Shown here: positions 46,744 through 58,299 of the stretch, one piece after another
Layout of the letters: every line of letters begins with the position of its first letter
Numbering within the stretch: the stretch's first letter is position 1
Source: Agelas oroides
Lineage: Eukaryota; Porifera; Demospongiae; Agelasida; Agelasidae
DNA length: 64,000 bases
Assembly (NCBI GenBank): GCA_949130485.1
Contig: OX422183.1
Coordinates: forward strand, 2,065,436-2,129,435
Direction: 5' to 3'
Program-made: the position numbers and the translations under genes
The notes under the pieces: generated by a model
What the model was told of the DNA's origin: nothing
What the model saw: only the letters and a program-made list of their open reading frames with translations
Database searches by the model: none

Positions 46744-47902
46744 TTTATGGGAGGGGAGGGAGTCAACATCTGCACCTACTCCCTTCAAGCATTCACACAA
46801 AAAGCACGACCTGGAGGTCTAGACTAAGTCTAGCTTTCATCAGTCGCAACAGCTGACCTCTGGACTTCCACAGTCGCAGACTTCATCTCTCTCTCGGATT
46901 CCATTACCACAGACGGGATCCCCTACGGTCATGGTGGGGTTGTTAGTGAGGCACCGACCAAGGTTGAAGTCATTCAGTCCTTCTTGGAGATCAGATCTGC
47001 TGCAGTTACTCCACTGGGTAGGAGAAGGACTCCCGGAGCTGGCGGCCATGATGCAGTCACCTGACGGGTCCGAACACGAGCATAATCCTGGGAATTGGGG
47101 AGGGCAGATTATTTTGTAACAACCACCACAAGCAAACACATTCCACACAGTACCATAATCTCTGTCAATGTTCCAATGGACAATGAACTTTAGTAGCTTG
47201 TCACAAAGGTGCACATGGTGAGTAAATTTTCATAAATTACACCCACCCCCACTGCACGTGCAGTACTTATAGCTACATGCATGCTCTCAGGCTTTCTTGT
47301 CATGCATCTGCAAAACAATGTAGCAGCAAATATATCATTAGTTGAAGTTGTAAATGCAGTGAGGTGCCATGATAGCTAGTCCTGCCTGTTATCACTATAG
47401 CCATGCTCCAGTCCCACCCCTTTTCTTGGCTAGATCCGCCCCTGCTCTATAATGCTTTTCTGTTTGACATAGCTAACTGCTTGTACCACAGCATAAATGA
47501 ATGGGTGTACTACATTTGAGACCTTATAACTTTGTTCACTAAAGAGAGATTATGGTAGTTTTGATTTGAACACTAACTTGGCGCATTGTCGTGCTCCATG
47601 TTGAATATGTGTCCCAATTCGTGGGCGGCTATGCTACCAACTACGTCCAGAGAGGCTCCTCTGTCCTGTGTGACCCCGACTGAGCTTGAGTCGGAGCACA
47701 TGGCACGGGTGAAGGCAATCCCCACTGTGGTCCCATCCAGGTCAATACCCCTGTGAGATGTGGTCACAAATTTCATCACTCCTATTAATGTGTACGCAGT
47801 TCATCTGCCTAAAATACATACAATGTGTGTAAACATATGCATACATGTGTTACTTACATGCACGCACGCACACACGCGCACGCACATGTGCACACGTGCA
47901 CA

Positions 47903-47947
<45 letters not shown>

Positions 47948-50900
47948 TTCAGAAACTGACGTGAGCAACATAGCACTGTCGTGAGCAACTGTAATCCGGG
48001 GGCGATAAGCCTGAAAGTTATCCAAGAGTAGAGAAGAGTCAGTGACAACTGAGATTTGATCCCCATTGGTCCATGTTATCGCATTCACCAGCACCACACG
48101 AATATTGAGAACACGGTACAACTGTATGGAGGTCAAATGTTCATCTTAGAAGTACACTAACAAATTTTTTCAGGTGTGGGAAAAACTTGACCTTTGATAC
48201 CACATTATCACAATTCTTAGGAAACGCTGACATCAATGGTCAAGGCTGTTAACTTTGTCTCTCCCTGGGAAAGAGGAGGCTAGGAAAGTATACCTACCAT
48301 GTCCACAAAGTTGGCCACCTCCAGAGCTCTCAAGACAGTTGCAGAGATGTTCTGGTTGTAGTCTCTGAACTAGGTGTGCAACAAGACAGAAGGTGTGAGT
48401 TCACCAAACCTTACCATCCTCTACAATGAACAAGCTAGCAATGACTAGACAGACCCTTGTTTCTTACATCTTGTACTGTATAAGCATTTGCAACTGGGAT
48501 CAATTGTCTTGATTGCTTGATTTACAGTACGTGGTGCAGAAAAAATGGTAGCCAATCTGAGCAGATCTGCATAGGTATAGGAGTCAAATCAGAAGTGTAG
48601 AGGCCATGCTATGAAGCATGGCGGGAAAATGTCAGTACGATTTTGCCGCACATAGGGCAGCGGATTTTCCAAAAACGTTTTCCTTTAGGCTGCAAAACAA
48701 AGCCTTTTTACAAGGGGGTGTAGCTCTTAACTGTCCAGTAATTTTCAATTTACCTGGAAAACAGTGAGCTATGACCTCGTGGTCATTAAAATTCCTAGGA
48801 GACCCCCCTAGCTTTTTGTCGCTTGCAGTAAGTAGTCAATGCTCACAGTTTGACAAAGTACTTCAGCCTCATACCAACGCCATCCCACCAGCAAGATTTC
48901 AATCGCTTTACAAGTGTACTGCGGAAATGTATGCATGTAGCTAACTGCATACGAGACTGCTGCATTGAGGAGACGGCTGAACTTATTGTGCATTGTTATG
49001 AATATTAATTTCTGGCTAAAAAGTGTGGTGGCCAAAGCCGCTACAGTCGCTACTGTTCCTACCCCACTGATCTGGTCATTCAGAGTTCATCTTATGATTA
49101 ATATCTCTCTTAAAATTAAATTGCTTAATTCCATCTTAATCCTGTGGTCACAAATACTTCTACAGACGAGTGTAATTAAGTGACTACCCCCTTACCACTG
49201 CAGTGTACAACCTTGCTCAAGGGGTCTAGGTACACATTACTGAGCATTACAACCTTGTTCCCAGGCTTCAACCCAGTTGCAGTATGGCTGGGAGCTCGGG
49301 AGCCTGGGAATGAGGTGAGGAGTACCGTTACATACCTGTCTGTTATCACTCACTGCCACCCATTCCACTATCAGGGGCTGATTGTTAGACTGACGACGCA
49401 GCTGCAGAAGAAAATGAGTGAGTGAATTACAGCCCTTCCTGGTGCTTTGAAGTAGTTAGCTCACAGAATCAACATAAAAATCTAGCCTCTAAGCCTGCCT
49501 TTTTACAGGCTGGAAGGTGTGGTTTGTTCATGCACATGACTATATGATTCCTACTGAAGTCAATGCCAATATTGACCTGTGGCCATAGCATAGGCATCAG
49601 AAGCCAATTGAGAGTGAGGGGGGCTATAGTTTGCAGTAAGAGCGCATGAAGCGCGTGCGAAAAATTTGAGGTTACGTCCCCTGCCACACCCCTCAAAAGC
49701 GCGTATACAGTGCGCTAGCGCGAGGTCCATAAGTACTATGTACAACCAGCCATACGCGCGAAAATGCAAGTTCAGCAAGCGCAAACCAAGTATCCTTCGT
49801 CCAAAAATTGCAAGACAGTACAATAATCAATTGATCGGTCGATTGACAATGTCTATATAGCTAGCTAGCTAATTATTATTAAATACATGACCACGCCTAC
49901 TTTGAGGGGTAAAAAGTGGGCTGACCCCCTGGGTGCGACGCCTATGCATAGGTAGCCAGGGCAACTGCTTACCCTTTCCTTGGCTGCTTGTCTGTCTAAC
50001 ACTGGTGGTAGCATGGTGTTGTTTCCATGGTGACTTGTACCTACAATCATACCACACATACTTGGTTAAACCCACATACATGCCGTATAACAATACCTAC
50101 ACTATGTACCTACAATCATACCACACATATACCCACATACATGTATGTATAACAATACCTACACTACATGTAGTACACTCGTACCATACACAACAACTCT
50201 CACACATACATGGACACAAACAACATCTACAGTCTCCATCTCCCCATCACCCCAGTGCAGCTGATGAGGCCTGGTATTGGCCAAAACACATCCTGTGCAG
50301 TGGGTGATTCGTTGATTGCTTTTTTTTTTTTGTAAATTGCAATCTCAAGCTTTCGATTAAATGCCTGTATCCTCATGTTAACTCAAGCCTTAGTTTGTGC
50401 AAAAAATTTGATTGCAAGATTTAATTATGCTACATTAGCCTGGCACAGAACTGCAATATAATGTAGAGTGTGCAACCCCCAGCAATAAGCTGTGATGGGG
50501 TTAACTTCTCTGCAAGACCATTCTCTCAGCTACTAGCCTTGTTCCCATGTAGGTTCCTGCCCAGCTTTTCATCACTTGTAGTAAGTGGAACAAGATTACT
50601 ACTAAATTGTAGGAAGCTAAGTCAGTACAGGGCGATGTCTATATGTTTATAATTCTGACTTTGGCTCACCACATGTTCCCTCCTGGTATCGGAGCTCTGA
50701 GCTCAGGTAGAGAGCATGGGGCTGGTCCAGCTGGAGAGAAGCCAATAAGTCCAGGCATACCAACAATACCTCTTTACCTAGTCTCATTCCCAGACCCTCA
50801 CTGAGAGTACTGAGGGTCTGGGAATTAGACTACTATTTACTGTACATTTCCTTGTTCTAGTGCATATATGACCCAATGTGCTGATATTGTCTTCTTACAG

Positions 50901-53900
50901 AGGCATCCAGGTGGTTGAGAGGTTCCAGGTGGTAATAGTGGTTCTTGTCACTGAGGTCTCCAAATGAACCCCTGTAGGAGGAGCGGGAGGAGGAGGAAGA
51001 GGAGGAAGAGGAGGAGGAGGAGGAAGAGGAGGAGGAAGAGGAGGAAGAAGAGGAGGAGGAGCAGGGAGATGAGGGGAGATGAGGGGAGATGAGAGAGGAG
51101 GAGGAGAGAGGAAGAGGAAGGAGGAGGGGAAAGAGGAGAAAGAGGAGGAAGACAGGGGAGGAAGAAGAGAGGAATTAACTGGTGGTCAGATAACAAACAC
51201 CATCACTTCTGTACAGTGTGCAACTATGATCAAAGGTCATCCCATGCTATAGCATTTAAGGAGAAATTTCAACCATTGCTTACTGTAGTCCGTGGCAGGT
51301 GCTCATGGTTGCTGTCCACTCTGGGTGGCCCAGCACACGACCGTGGTAGAAACAGTTCACGTGACCCTGGAGTGAGAGGAGAGGAAGAAGGAGAGAGAGT
51401 GAGAGAGAGAGGGAGAGAGTAAAATGCTAAGATGCAGAAGAGAACAAACTACCGTGAGGAATTTAGCCAACAACTAGATTCAGCATAACCTTGTCTAGCC
51501 CTGTACCCAGGCTTTTGGTGGGCCACCAAGACCCTGGGTACGAGGCTAAACCTTGTCCTCAAGCCTCCACCCAAACATTATCACATAGCTATGGAGAATA
51601 ATAAGTTCTGTGCAGCTGTGAGACACACTTGGGTGGCGACCTGGTGAACAAAGCTAGAGTATAGCCCTACAAGTGCTTAGAGTAAAATATTTAAACAATT
51701 TGTCTCTCATTATAGCAGTGGATACTTCCAAGCAGAGAACAAATTCCCGAGCAAATTAGCCTTGTTCCCTTCTTAGCCACAAGCTTTTGATAGCTTTACA
51801 TGTACAGGATATACAATGTAAAGCTATCAAAAACTGGAGGAGGAGAAGGAATGGGGCTAGGTCAGTATCAAATCTCATCATGTGTGTGGGAGGGAATCAG
51901 TTTTATTAGACTGCCATGTTCAAACATTTTGCATGTATGCTCAAATATTCCATGTATGTGTAAACATCCCGTGGTAATTGATACCAGACAGTTCTAGGTA
52001 TGACAACTGTGGTTGCAGAAATATATATAGCCCTGGTTTCAGGTCCCCACCAGCTTTCTGCTGTTTCCACACATGCAGCAAGAGACAAAAAGTTGGGTGA
52101 CTAATGCTGCCTGGTTTCTAAGCTATGAACTTAGTTAGCAGCAAAACAGTGAAGGAGGAGGGGGAAATTTGTAAAACTGGCAGTGGGACAGCCTGGGAGG
52201 GACACCAAGACTACACTAGAGCTACGTACAAGCTCACCTCTTGAATGATCTCTTTATCATTTTCATCATAAAATGTGGAGGTGAAACAGGGAGCGAGGAG
52301 ACCCCTGCAATCAGTACAGAGATTAGCAAGATCACAATTGCTCCAAAAAGAGATAACATATATACATATTGAAATTAACTATGGCTAGCTTGACAACAGC
52401 TGTTTTGCAGACATGGAGTTTGCTTTAACAAAAATAATTTAATGCTCACTCCAGCCTTGTTCCCAGGCTCATACTCAGCTTCCCATCACTTACAGCACAA
52501 GAAAGTCAGAGTACTACAGGGCTGTAGGAGTAGGTCCGGCAGGTCTGGCGGCCGCCGGACCAATCTCAGCACCCCAAGCCTCCGTGTAGCACAAAACGTG
52601 TGTGTCGCTGAAGCGCATGACAATGACTACAGCCACACCCACATGTTTACAACTCAACGTGTAACAGCCGTGGTCCATACGTGCGCGTGCAACATGGCCG
52701 AGTCGCAGTTTCAACTGACTAAAATGTTTAACTTTCCAAAGCAACAGTTTGGTACAATGGGCAAGGAGAAGATTTTCCAGGCTGAATGGTGTGACATGTT
52801 CAGCTGGCTGCACTATGACGTCAAAACAGATTCTGCTACCCGTTGTATGCACTGTGAGGCTGAGAAAAAGTTCTTAGCGAGGAGCCAGCGTTTATCTCCA
52901 AAGGTTTTACATACCCAAAAGCTGGCCCTAAGGCGTTCAAGAAACATCAAGGAAGTGATTGTCACTATGAGAGTGAAGTGGAGTCACTGAATGTGCAAAT
53001 GTTAAGGCTTCGAGCAAGTTTCTATGTTTGGCTGCAGGTTGGATAACTCTCGCTCTTTCTCCCCAACACTGCACCAGAAGCGATCTTCGAATGTCTGAAA
53101 TCCAAACTTTTCCTGGGGGGGGGGGGGGGGGGGGCATGCCCCCAGACCCCCCTAGTGGCAACAGTTTATTGCCTGACCAACCAAACATTGCTTCCTATGG
53201 GCCTGCACTGCAAGCAACGAAAAGCTGGCCAGGGCTGGAAACTAGGCGATGTCCACTAAGTGAAGCTCAACTTCGCAGTCACAGTATTAGTCTAAAATAG
53301 GGTTGAATTAACCCAAACCTTTTTACAGTGCATCACATGACCTCAATGCTAGTGTAAATTAACAGGGTTGGCTCACTCATTTAGTTCTAGATGCAGGGTG
53401 AAGGTAGTTGTCTGTGAGACAATGTGCACTGTCAGCTCCAGGGAGTGGGACTACAGGGGGAGACAATAATTCTAGTGAGGTATCTGTTGCTATAGCAACA
53501 GTATTTTGATATAGGCAGAGGGTAGGAACTCATTATGGGAAGGGGTGACGGATACATTTCAAATACTTTCCAGTGGAGGTTGGAAGCCGGCAATTAGGCT
53601 GTCATGCACAAAACTACAGGCTACAATACCAGCCAGTAAGAAATTGCTGACACTATAGGCCATTGTTAGCTTCATCTATAGTATATAGATGTTGCTGTTG
53701 CAACAGCATTTTAATACAAGTCCAAGGTAACAGCTCATTATGGGAAGGGATGGTGGCTAGTTTCCAGAGGAGGTTCGGATGCGAGAGATACAAAAATACA
53801 AACTACATACAAAATATCGATAGGAAGAATACACTCACTGTAAAAACAAAATTGTTGTTTTAGCAAATTATTTGGCTACTACAGTTGCGTGACTGTCCTT

Positions 53901-55267
53901 CCTACGCTAATTCAAAGAATGTGGTGCTTGTAAAACATTTTGTGGGAGGCTAGTAAAGTTTACTCAAGTATCAGCTCCCACTGCATGAATATTTTTTCAG
54001 CACTGCATTGCATAGTAAGATAGTCATGCAACTGCAGTAACCAAATATTTTGTTACAATAACAACTTTGTTTTTGCAGTGAGCTGTAGCATGACCTCCAT
54101 CATTTACTTCATCATGGGCATGTGTAGTACACATACTGTCGTGCAAAACTCACAAAACAAGGGACCAGTATAAATAAGGCAATGTCATGTGACATCTCAA
54201 TGTAGTTTCAGTTTCCTTTTCCAGCTTTGCAGTACACTGTAAAAACATTAGAGTTTGGGTAACTTCAACCATATTTTGGTCGTCTCAGTGCATGCCTGTT
54301 GTGTAAGTAAAACAGTATTAAGGGATGCTTCCAATTTGAACCAAAGTGCTACAGTTGAGAAGCTTCTCCCTTTTGTTAAATTAAGATCTTCTTGCAGAAG
54401 GCCTATAAATCAGCATTTCTGGTGAGATTTGGTGTTTCTTTGATCCTACACATCTACACCTGGAGGAGTTCCTTGGTTGCATGGTTATGGTATAATGCCA
54501 GTAGCCAAATAGCTATAGGCTTTCTGCAAAAATGCTTCCAATTTGAATCAAAGCTTATGTGTAGTTGAGAAGCTTCTCCCTTTTGTTAAAATTAGGATCT
54601 TTGTATATAACGTCTCACGTATACACAACAGGCATGCAACTGAGATGACCAAAATATGGTTGAAGTAACCCAAGTGTTTTTACAGTGATAACAAGTTGGA
54701 TGTAGTCCCATGGAAAAGCTCCTTGAGTCAGACACCCAACAAATTATACATTTCTTGACCTTCACCGGAAACTAGTGCCAACATGCAGTCATGCAATCAC
54801 CAGTCATGAGGTACACAATTAGAATGAAACTGGAAATATGGTCACTGTCTTGGTGTCCAGTCATTCTGCTAATCGCTGCTAGTGCACAGACCTGGGGTTC
54901 TGATTGATGGGTGATCAGCGGAGAAACAATCTCATACTGTTTGATGATTTCTGTAGAAGTTGAGAATTAAGATAGTTATCAGCAGAATTTGTCAGCCAGT
55001 GAGTATCCTTAATTATAGCCTCAGGGCAAATAAAAATTATAGTGAAACGGTAAGTACATCCAAGGCGTATATTTTATTATCCGTTCTTACAAGGCTACGT
55101 TGAAACGTACTTGCCTCTTTAATACTTAGTAATAATTATGCAACTGTCTGACAAGGATCATTGAAGGGACCTTGTGTTGGCGTACCTGCAGGTGCTTTCA
55201 GACTCCGGAACGGCTCGTACCCCGTCACAGAGGTGGCGAGAAGAGCGAGGAGAAATAGCCTTCTCAT
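43452..55267 (-). CDS. ADAM-family metalloprotease-disintegrin
   Basis: Exons placed by splice sites and continuous phase: 55267-55186, 54950-54892, 53450-53377, 52304-52238, 51366-51284, 50971-50899, 50730-50670, 50292-50231, 49401-49336, 48369-48298, 48121-47961, 47750-47578, 47087-46858, 46691-46406, 46073-45974, 45164-45051, 44934-44856, 44773-44681, 44359-44284, 43528-43452. The product has a signal peptide (MRRLFLLALLATSVTG), a prodomain (NCFYHGRVLG; STCHGL), a cysteine-switch region (GTCG), a catalytic domain from PLIVEWVAVSDN with zinc site HELGHIFNMEHD (about residues 330-341) and Met-turn CIMAAS, a disintegrin domain (CGNGIRERDEVCDCG; SECDIMEYC, no RGD), a cysteine-rich domain (LVQDGTQCGDGM), an EGF-like module (CSCNVGFVGDAC) and a membrane helix (TVIGVLLGLLLIAGG). 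Such proteins shed cell-surface ectodomains. The cytoplasmic tail is not resolved; the frame meets TAG at 43449-43451. The weakest exon is 50292-50231. Confidence 0.92.
44028..44230 (+). repeat. Dispersed repeat, copy 2 (first copy 18960-19235)
   Basis: Shares ordered blocks with 18960-19235. Lies in the intron before the transmembrane exons. Confidence 0.7.
45369..45805. mobile_element. 437-bp mariner-type MITE in an ADAM intron
   Basis: Termini CCGTATAGCTAGAAATTTTC and its reverse complement, extended over about 45 bp (TTTTCGCGG), flanked by TA on both sides. No coding capacity. TA duplication and size suit a Tc1/mariner-derived miniature element. Confidence 0.85.
46079..46240 (+). repeat. 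GGGA microsatellite at the acceptor of ADAM exon 15
   Basis: About 22 uninterrupted GGGA units followed by degenerate ones. On the gene strand this is (TCCC)n ending at CTCCTCCCAG, the 3' splice site at 46073/46074, so it makes up the polypyrimidine tract. Confidence 0.9.
46708..46741 (+). repeat. GT microsatellite before ADAM exon 14
   Basis: (GT)17 in plus orientation, 16 bases from the acceptor of exon 46691-46406. Confidence 0.9.
47860..47945 (+). repeat. CA microsatellite after ADAM exon 11
   Basis: CA-rich and then pure (CA)n, 15 bases past the donor GTCAGT at 47960 on the gene strand. Confidence 0.9.
49589..49946. mobile_element. MITE with CATAGGC termini, copy 1
   Basis: Starts CATAGGCATCAGAAGCC and ends GTGCGACGCCTATG. 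The interior has GCGC-rich phrases (GCGCATGAAGCGCGTGCG). A related element lies at 60134-60520. It is inside the ADAM intron between exons 8 and 9. Confidence 0.6.
50974..51165 (+). repeat. GGA/GGAGAT purine tract at ADAM exon 6 acceptor
   Basis: GGAGGA-type repeats with GGGAGATGA units inside. On the gene strand it is an almost pure pyrimidine run of about 190 bases ending in CTCCTACAG at the exon 50971-50899 acceptor. Confidence 0.88.
52694..53005 (+). pseudogene. TTF-type zinc-finger transposase fragment
   Basis: On the plus strand, antisense in the ADAM intron 53376-52305. From an ATG at 52694 it reads MFNFPKQQFGTMG, FQAEWCDMFSWLHYD and ATRCMHCEAEKKFL. After a frame change near 52880 it reads AFISKGFTYPKAGPKAFKKH then QGSDCHYESEVES. 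This is the layout of a TTF-type zinc finger (FQxxWxxxFxWLxY, CxxC, GFxxxK..FxxHxxSxxH), found at the N-terminus of hAT-type transposases and ZMYM-like proteins. The catalytic part is absent. Confidence 0.7.
53118..53140 (+). repeat. Poly-G tract
   Basis: About 20 consecutive G followed by CATGCCCCCAGACCCCC, a motif also present near 15690, 20835 and 60650 in variant form. Confidence 0.9.
53836..54080. mobile_element. CACTG-type MITE, family A copy 1
   Basis: 245 bp starting CACTGTAAAAACAAAATTGT and ending TTGTTTTTGCAGTG. A second copy is at 62059-62295. Non-coding, in ADAM intron 2. Confidence 0.8.
54235..54687. mobile_element. CACTG-type MITE, family B
   Basis: 453 bp with inverted ends of about 75 bp (CACTGTAAAAACATTAGAGT to ACACTTGGGTT..TTTTTACAGTG). 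The interior contains two direct copies of GAGAAGCTTCTCCCTTTTGT. In ADAM intron 2. Confidence 0.8.
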
Positions 55268-55422
55268 CTCTTAGCGTCTCTCTCGACCCCCCAAAAAAAA
55301 ACAAAAAGGGGTGCACTTTGTTCACAACACTTCGAGTACTTGCTATACTGTAGACTGCCTGAGCTTCTTCACTCGATAGACTGGACTCCCTCCGGCTCAA
55401 CAACGAATTTTGCAGTGATCAC

Positions 55423-55550
55423 CCCCCAAAGATGGTCCCCCCGGACATCATCCGGTGAGTTATGTCCCCCCGGCATTATCCACTAGTCATTGTCCCCCTT
55501 CACCGGTGAATAATGTCCCCCCTCAGTGGATATTGTCACTGCGTGCGTTA
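55423..55550 (+). repeat. Short GTCCCCCC repeat upstream of the ADAM start
   Basis: Four units built on ATNGTCCCCCCGG..ATCCGGTGA, spaced about 30 bp, 160-280 bp upstream of the ADAM ATG. Could be a transposon end or part of the promoter region. Confidence 0.6.
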
Positions 55551-56892
55551 CTTATAGGTAAGGACTGGTTGGTATAGTTGTTCCCACTCCATCACTGAAG
55601 TATACCACAGCTGCACACACGACACTCATACATTATTTCCGTTCTACTTGCAGAATAAGATCACTAGCACAGCTCACAAAGTTAGCTAGGCCATATACGA
55701 AATGTGTTGTGAACAATGCTTTCATATTCAACAGCTTCAAACGGAAATTGACAGAAGGCACCAAGCCAAAGAAGACATGAGCTATGTATGTATGGAGCAT
55801 GTGGCTGTCAAATTAAATTGCAGTTGTTAAAAGACATGATTAATGGAATGCATAATATTATGTCAGACAAATGAATACCAATCTAGTGAACACACAATCT
55901 TTAATGTGCTAGTTAAGTTGAGCAAGTATATTTTAACCATTCAACTCGCTAGTGTGGCAGGCTTGAACCAACTAGCAATCTTGTAAAATAAATAACACTA
56001 GTGAATGTCATATTATATATCACTGCAAAAACCACGGTTAAAATGACCACAAGTGCATGGTTACTGCAGTTTCAGGGATCATTGAACAAGTGGGTAGTAT
56101 GATTACATAATTAAAGGAATTCCAAAGCACAATTATCATGAACTGATGTATGTTGGCTAGCAGACAGGTGCCTGTGCTAGTTCTTTGAAGCTATAGATGG
56201 AATGTGAGGGGGTTGATGGACGATGAGTACAGGTTACTGCACTTTCAGGGTCCATTGAACAGGTGGGTCTGTGATTAAAGAAATCCTAAACACAATTAGC
56301 ATCCATCAACCCATCAAGCTCGCTTCAGAGACACTTGTATGCCACCCAACATATACCAGTTCATATACAATCCATCTGCTGCTTATTATCCGGTTCTCAA
56401 CCAGATAATAGCCAGCAAATGGATGCTGGTCATTTTAACAAGTACGTTTGGCAGTGATCATGATATAGTGTGACAGTTATATTGCTTACAGTGATAGCTG
56501 CATTACACAAAGTCAGGATACATTTCGGCCAATACCAGGCTAGTGTAATTATCAAGCAGTTCATTATATTACCTTCCCACAGCTGGTGAGACACGTCATA
56601 GCCAAATGTACTTGTACAGCTGTCTATGTTAAAGGCTTGACTCATGAACCCCTAGCTTTCACAGTATCAAAATTTAATGTTGGGGACTTTCATGCTGCAA
56701 GTAACAAAATGTGCATGGGGATGGAAATGGCACCTCTTCACACCCGTGCAGGAGGCTATATGTCAGGGTACACTATTTCAGACTTAGTTATATACTAGAA
56801 TGAGAAAACTGGTGGGATGGTAAGCCATTAATTATTATTTAAAGATGTCATGCAGAAGGAAAAGCCAGTCAACAAATCATCAAACATGATAG
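55551..56892. other. Intergenic region between ADAM and PCBD
   Basis: Contains the MITE at 56021-56456. No gene supported; the open frame at 56586-56798 has no motif. Confidence 0.5.
56021..56456. mobile_element. CACTG-type MITE, family C
   Basis: Starts CACTGCAAAAACCACGGTTA and ends GTTTGGCAGTG, with TTAAAATGACC/GGTCATTTTAA as inner pairing. The interior is shared with 62380-62584. Confidence 0.75.
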
Positions 56893-58297
56893 TCACTTTG
56901 CTGCTTCTTCAATGAACTTTGCCAGTGTGACGTCTCGATTGGAGAGGCCCTGGCATTCGTGTGTACTCAGAGTGATGTTCACGTTGTTGTACACATTGAA
57001 CCATTCCGGGTGGTGGTCCATTTTGTCTGCCTTTAGAGCGACACGAGTCATGAAACCAAATGCCTGGTTGAAGTCCTTGAATTGGAACTTCTTCTCAATG
57101 GCGTCTCGCCCTTCCACCATCTTCCAGCCTGCACTGAAGAGTGGCTCCAGTTTCTCTGTCCTCTGACTGTCGTCTAGCTTGATGCGCTTTGCTTGTGGGG
57201 AAGTTGCCTGGAGACAATAGTAAAAATCATTATAAGCCTCGTGGAACTTGTGTGTATCACTAAAGGCACACTGAATTAATCGCTTGTTTGAACGCAACTG
57301 ACTTTAGTAGTGATTACATATACCAACGCAACATAGTTAAAAATGGGTTAGTGCCCTAACCCTACTCCCATTTTACCTACTCCCATTTCACCTACTAAAA
57401 ATCAAATTGTTGCCATTTCGCCTACTCAGCCAAAAATAGTTTTTTGACACTAAGGCAAGCATCCAAGCAACTGAGTTTGCCTTTTCTACAACATAACTGA
57501 AAGAGTGCTTTTTCTACTTTGCTCAAGCCCTAAATCGGAGGATATCCACACTTGGGCTTCTTGTATCCTTTTATATACCAGACAGTTGTACTAGCTTTTG
57601 TGCCTCTTTGATTTGTACAACTAGCCTGGAAGCAACCAAGGTTACAGCTTCTTATCTGCCCAGAGTTGATGAGTTTTGTAACATAGCTTGAAGGAACATG
57701 GTTGGTGGGTAATATGATCGAGTTGCCAGAAAAGCTCAGTATATAAACTCATTGTAAACAGGAACAAGCACACTCACAAGTTTTGATTGGTCAGCTTGTA
57801 ACTGGTTCCCAACTACCATAAACTGTTGTAGTAACTAAAAATATATTTGCTTTGCTTACATGGGTGTAGTAAGCATTGGCATGAGCAAGAGAAGGGTCTG
57901 GTGAATAAATTGACCCTAGCACTGCTGCGTTGCTTGAAACCTTGTACACTCACTGCCGAAATCTCTATTGAAACCTTGTACAACTCTTGTCAACTGTGAC
58001 CTCCTGTAGAAGCTTTGATGCTTGTAAAAGGTGTGGCTCGTCAGACTAATGTCCAGAAACCCTCTACCTTAGCTGAGGGTAGTTACGTGAAATCAGACTC
58101 TCACATGGAAAACCTGTCATGCATTTGCATGTTTTGAGAGCATGGACTGTTAAACCAACCCAAGGGGTCCACAACAGCTAGGTAGCCCCTTTACTGGCTT
58201 CAGAACATAGATTTCCCTATAACCATAAACGCAGAAGTGACAAAACACTCATTGCACTTACCATGTTGCGAGCAAAAGATCTCAAAACGGTCAGCAT
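56893..58297 (-). CDS. PCBD1: Pterin-4a-carbinolamine dehydratase
   Basis: Two exons: 58297-58262 ([12 protein letters not shown], donor GTAAGT) and 57207-56893 (acceptor TCTCCAG), joined in phase 0, giving 116 residues. The enzyme dehydrates 4a-hydroxytetrahydrobiopterin to recycle the cofactor of aromatic amino acid hydroxylases; animal homologues also bind HNF1 (DCoH). Family motifs are present: [35 protein letters not shown] and [12 protein letters not shown]; the histidines in HHPEW are the catalytic ones in the family. Total length is slightly more than the usual 104 because of the 12-residue first exon, which is Arg/Leu rich and could act as a mitochondrial lead; Met12 would be an alternative start giving the usual length. 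It lies upstream of the ADAM gene on the same strand. Confidence 0.95.
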
Positions 58298-58299
58298 TC

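Noticed and set aside
52442..52693. N-terminal extension of the TTF-finger frame
   Set aside because: Carries the common CCTTGTTCCCAGGCTC repeat motif; the ATG at 52694 is a better start.
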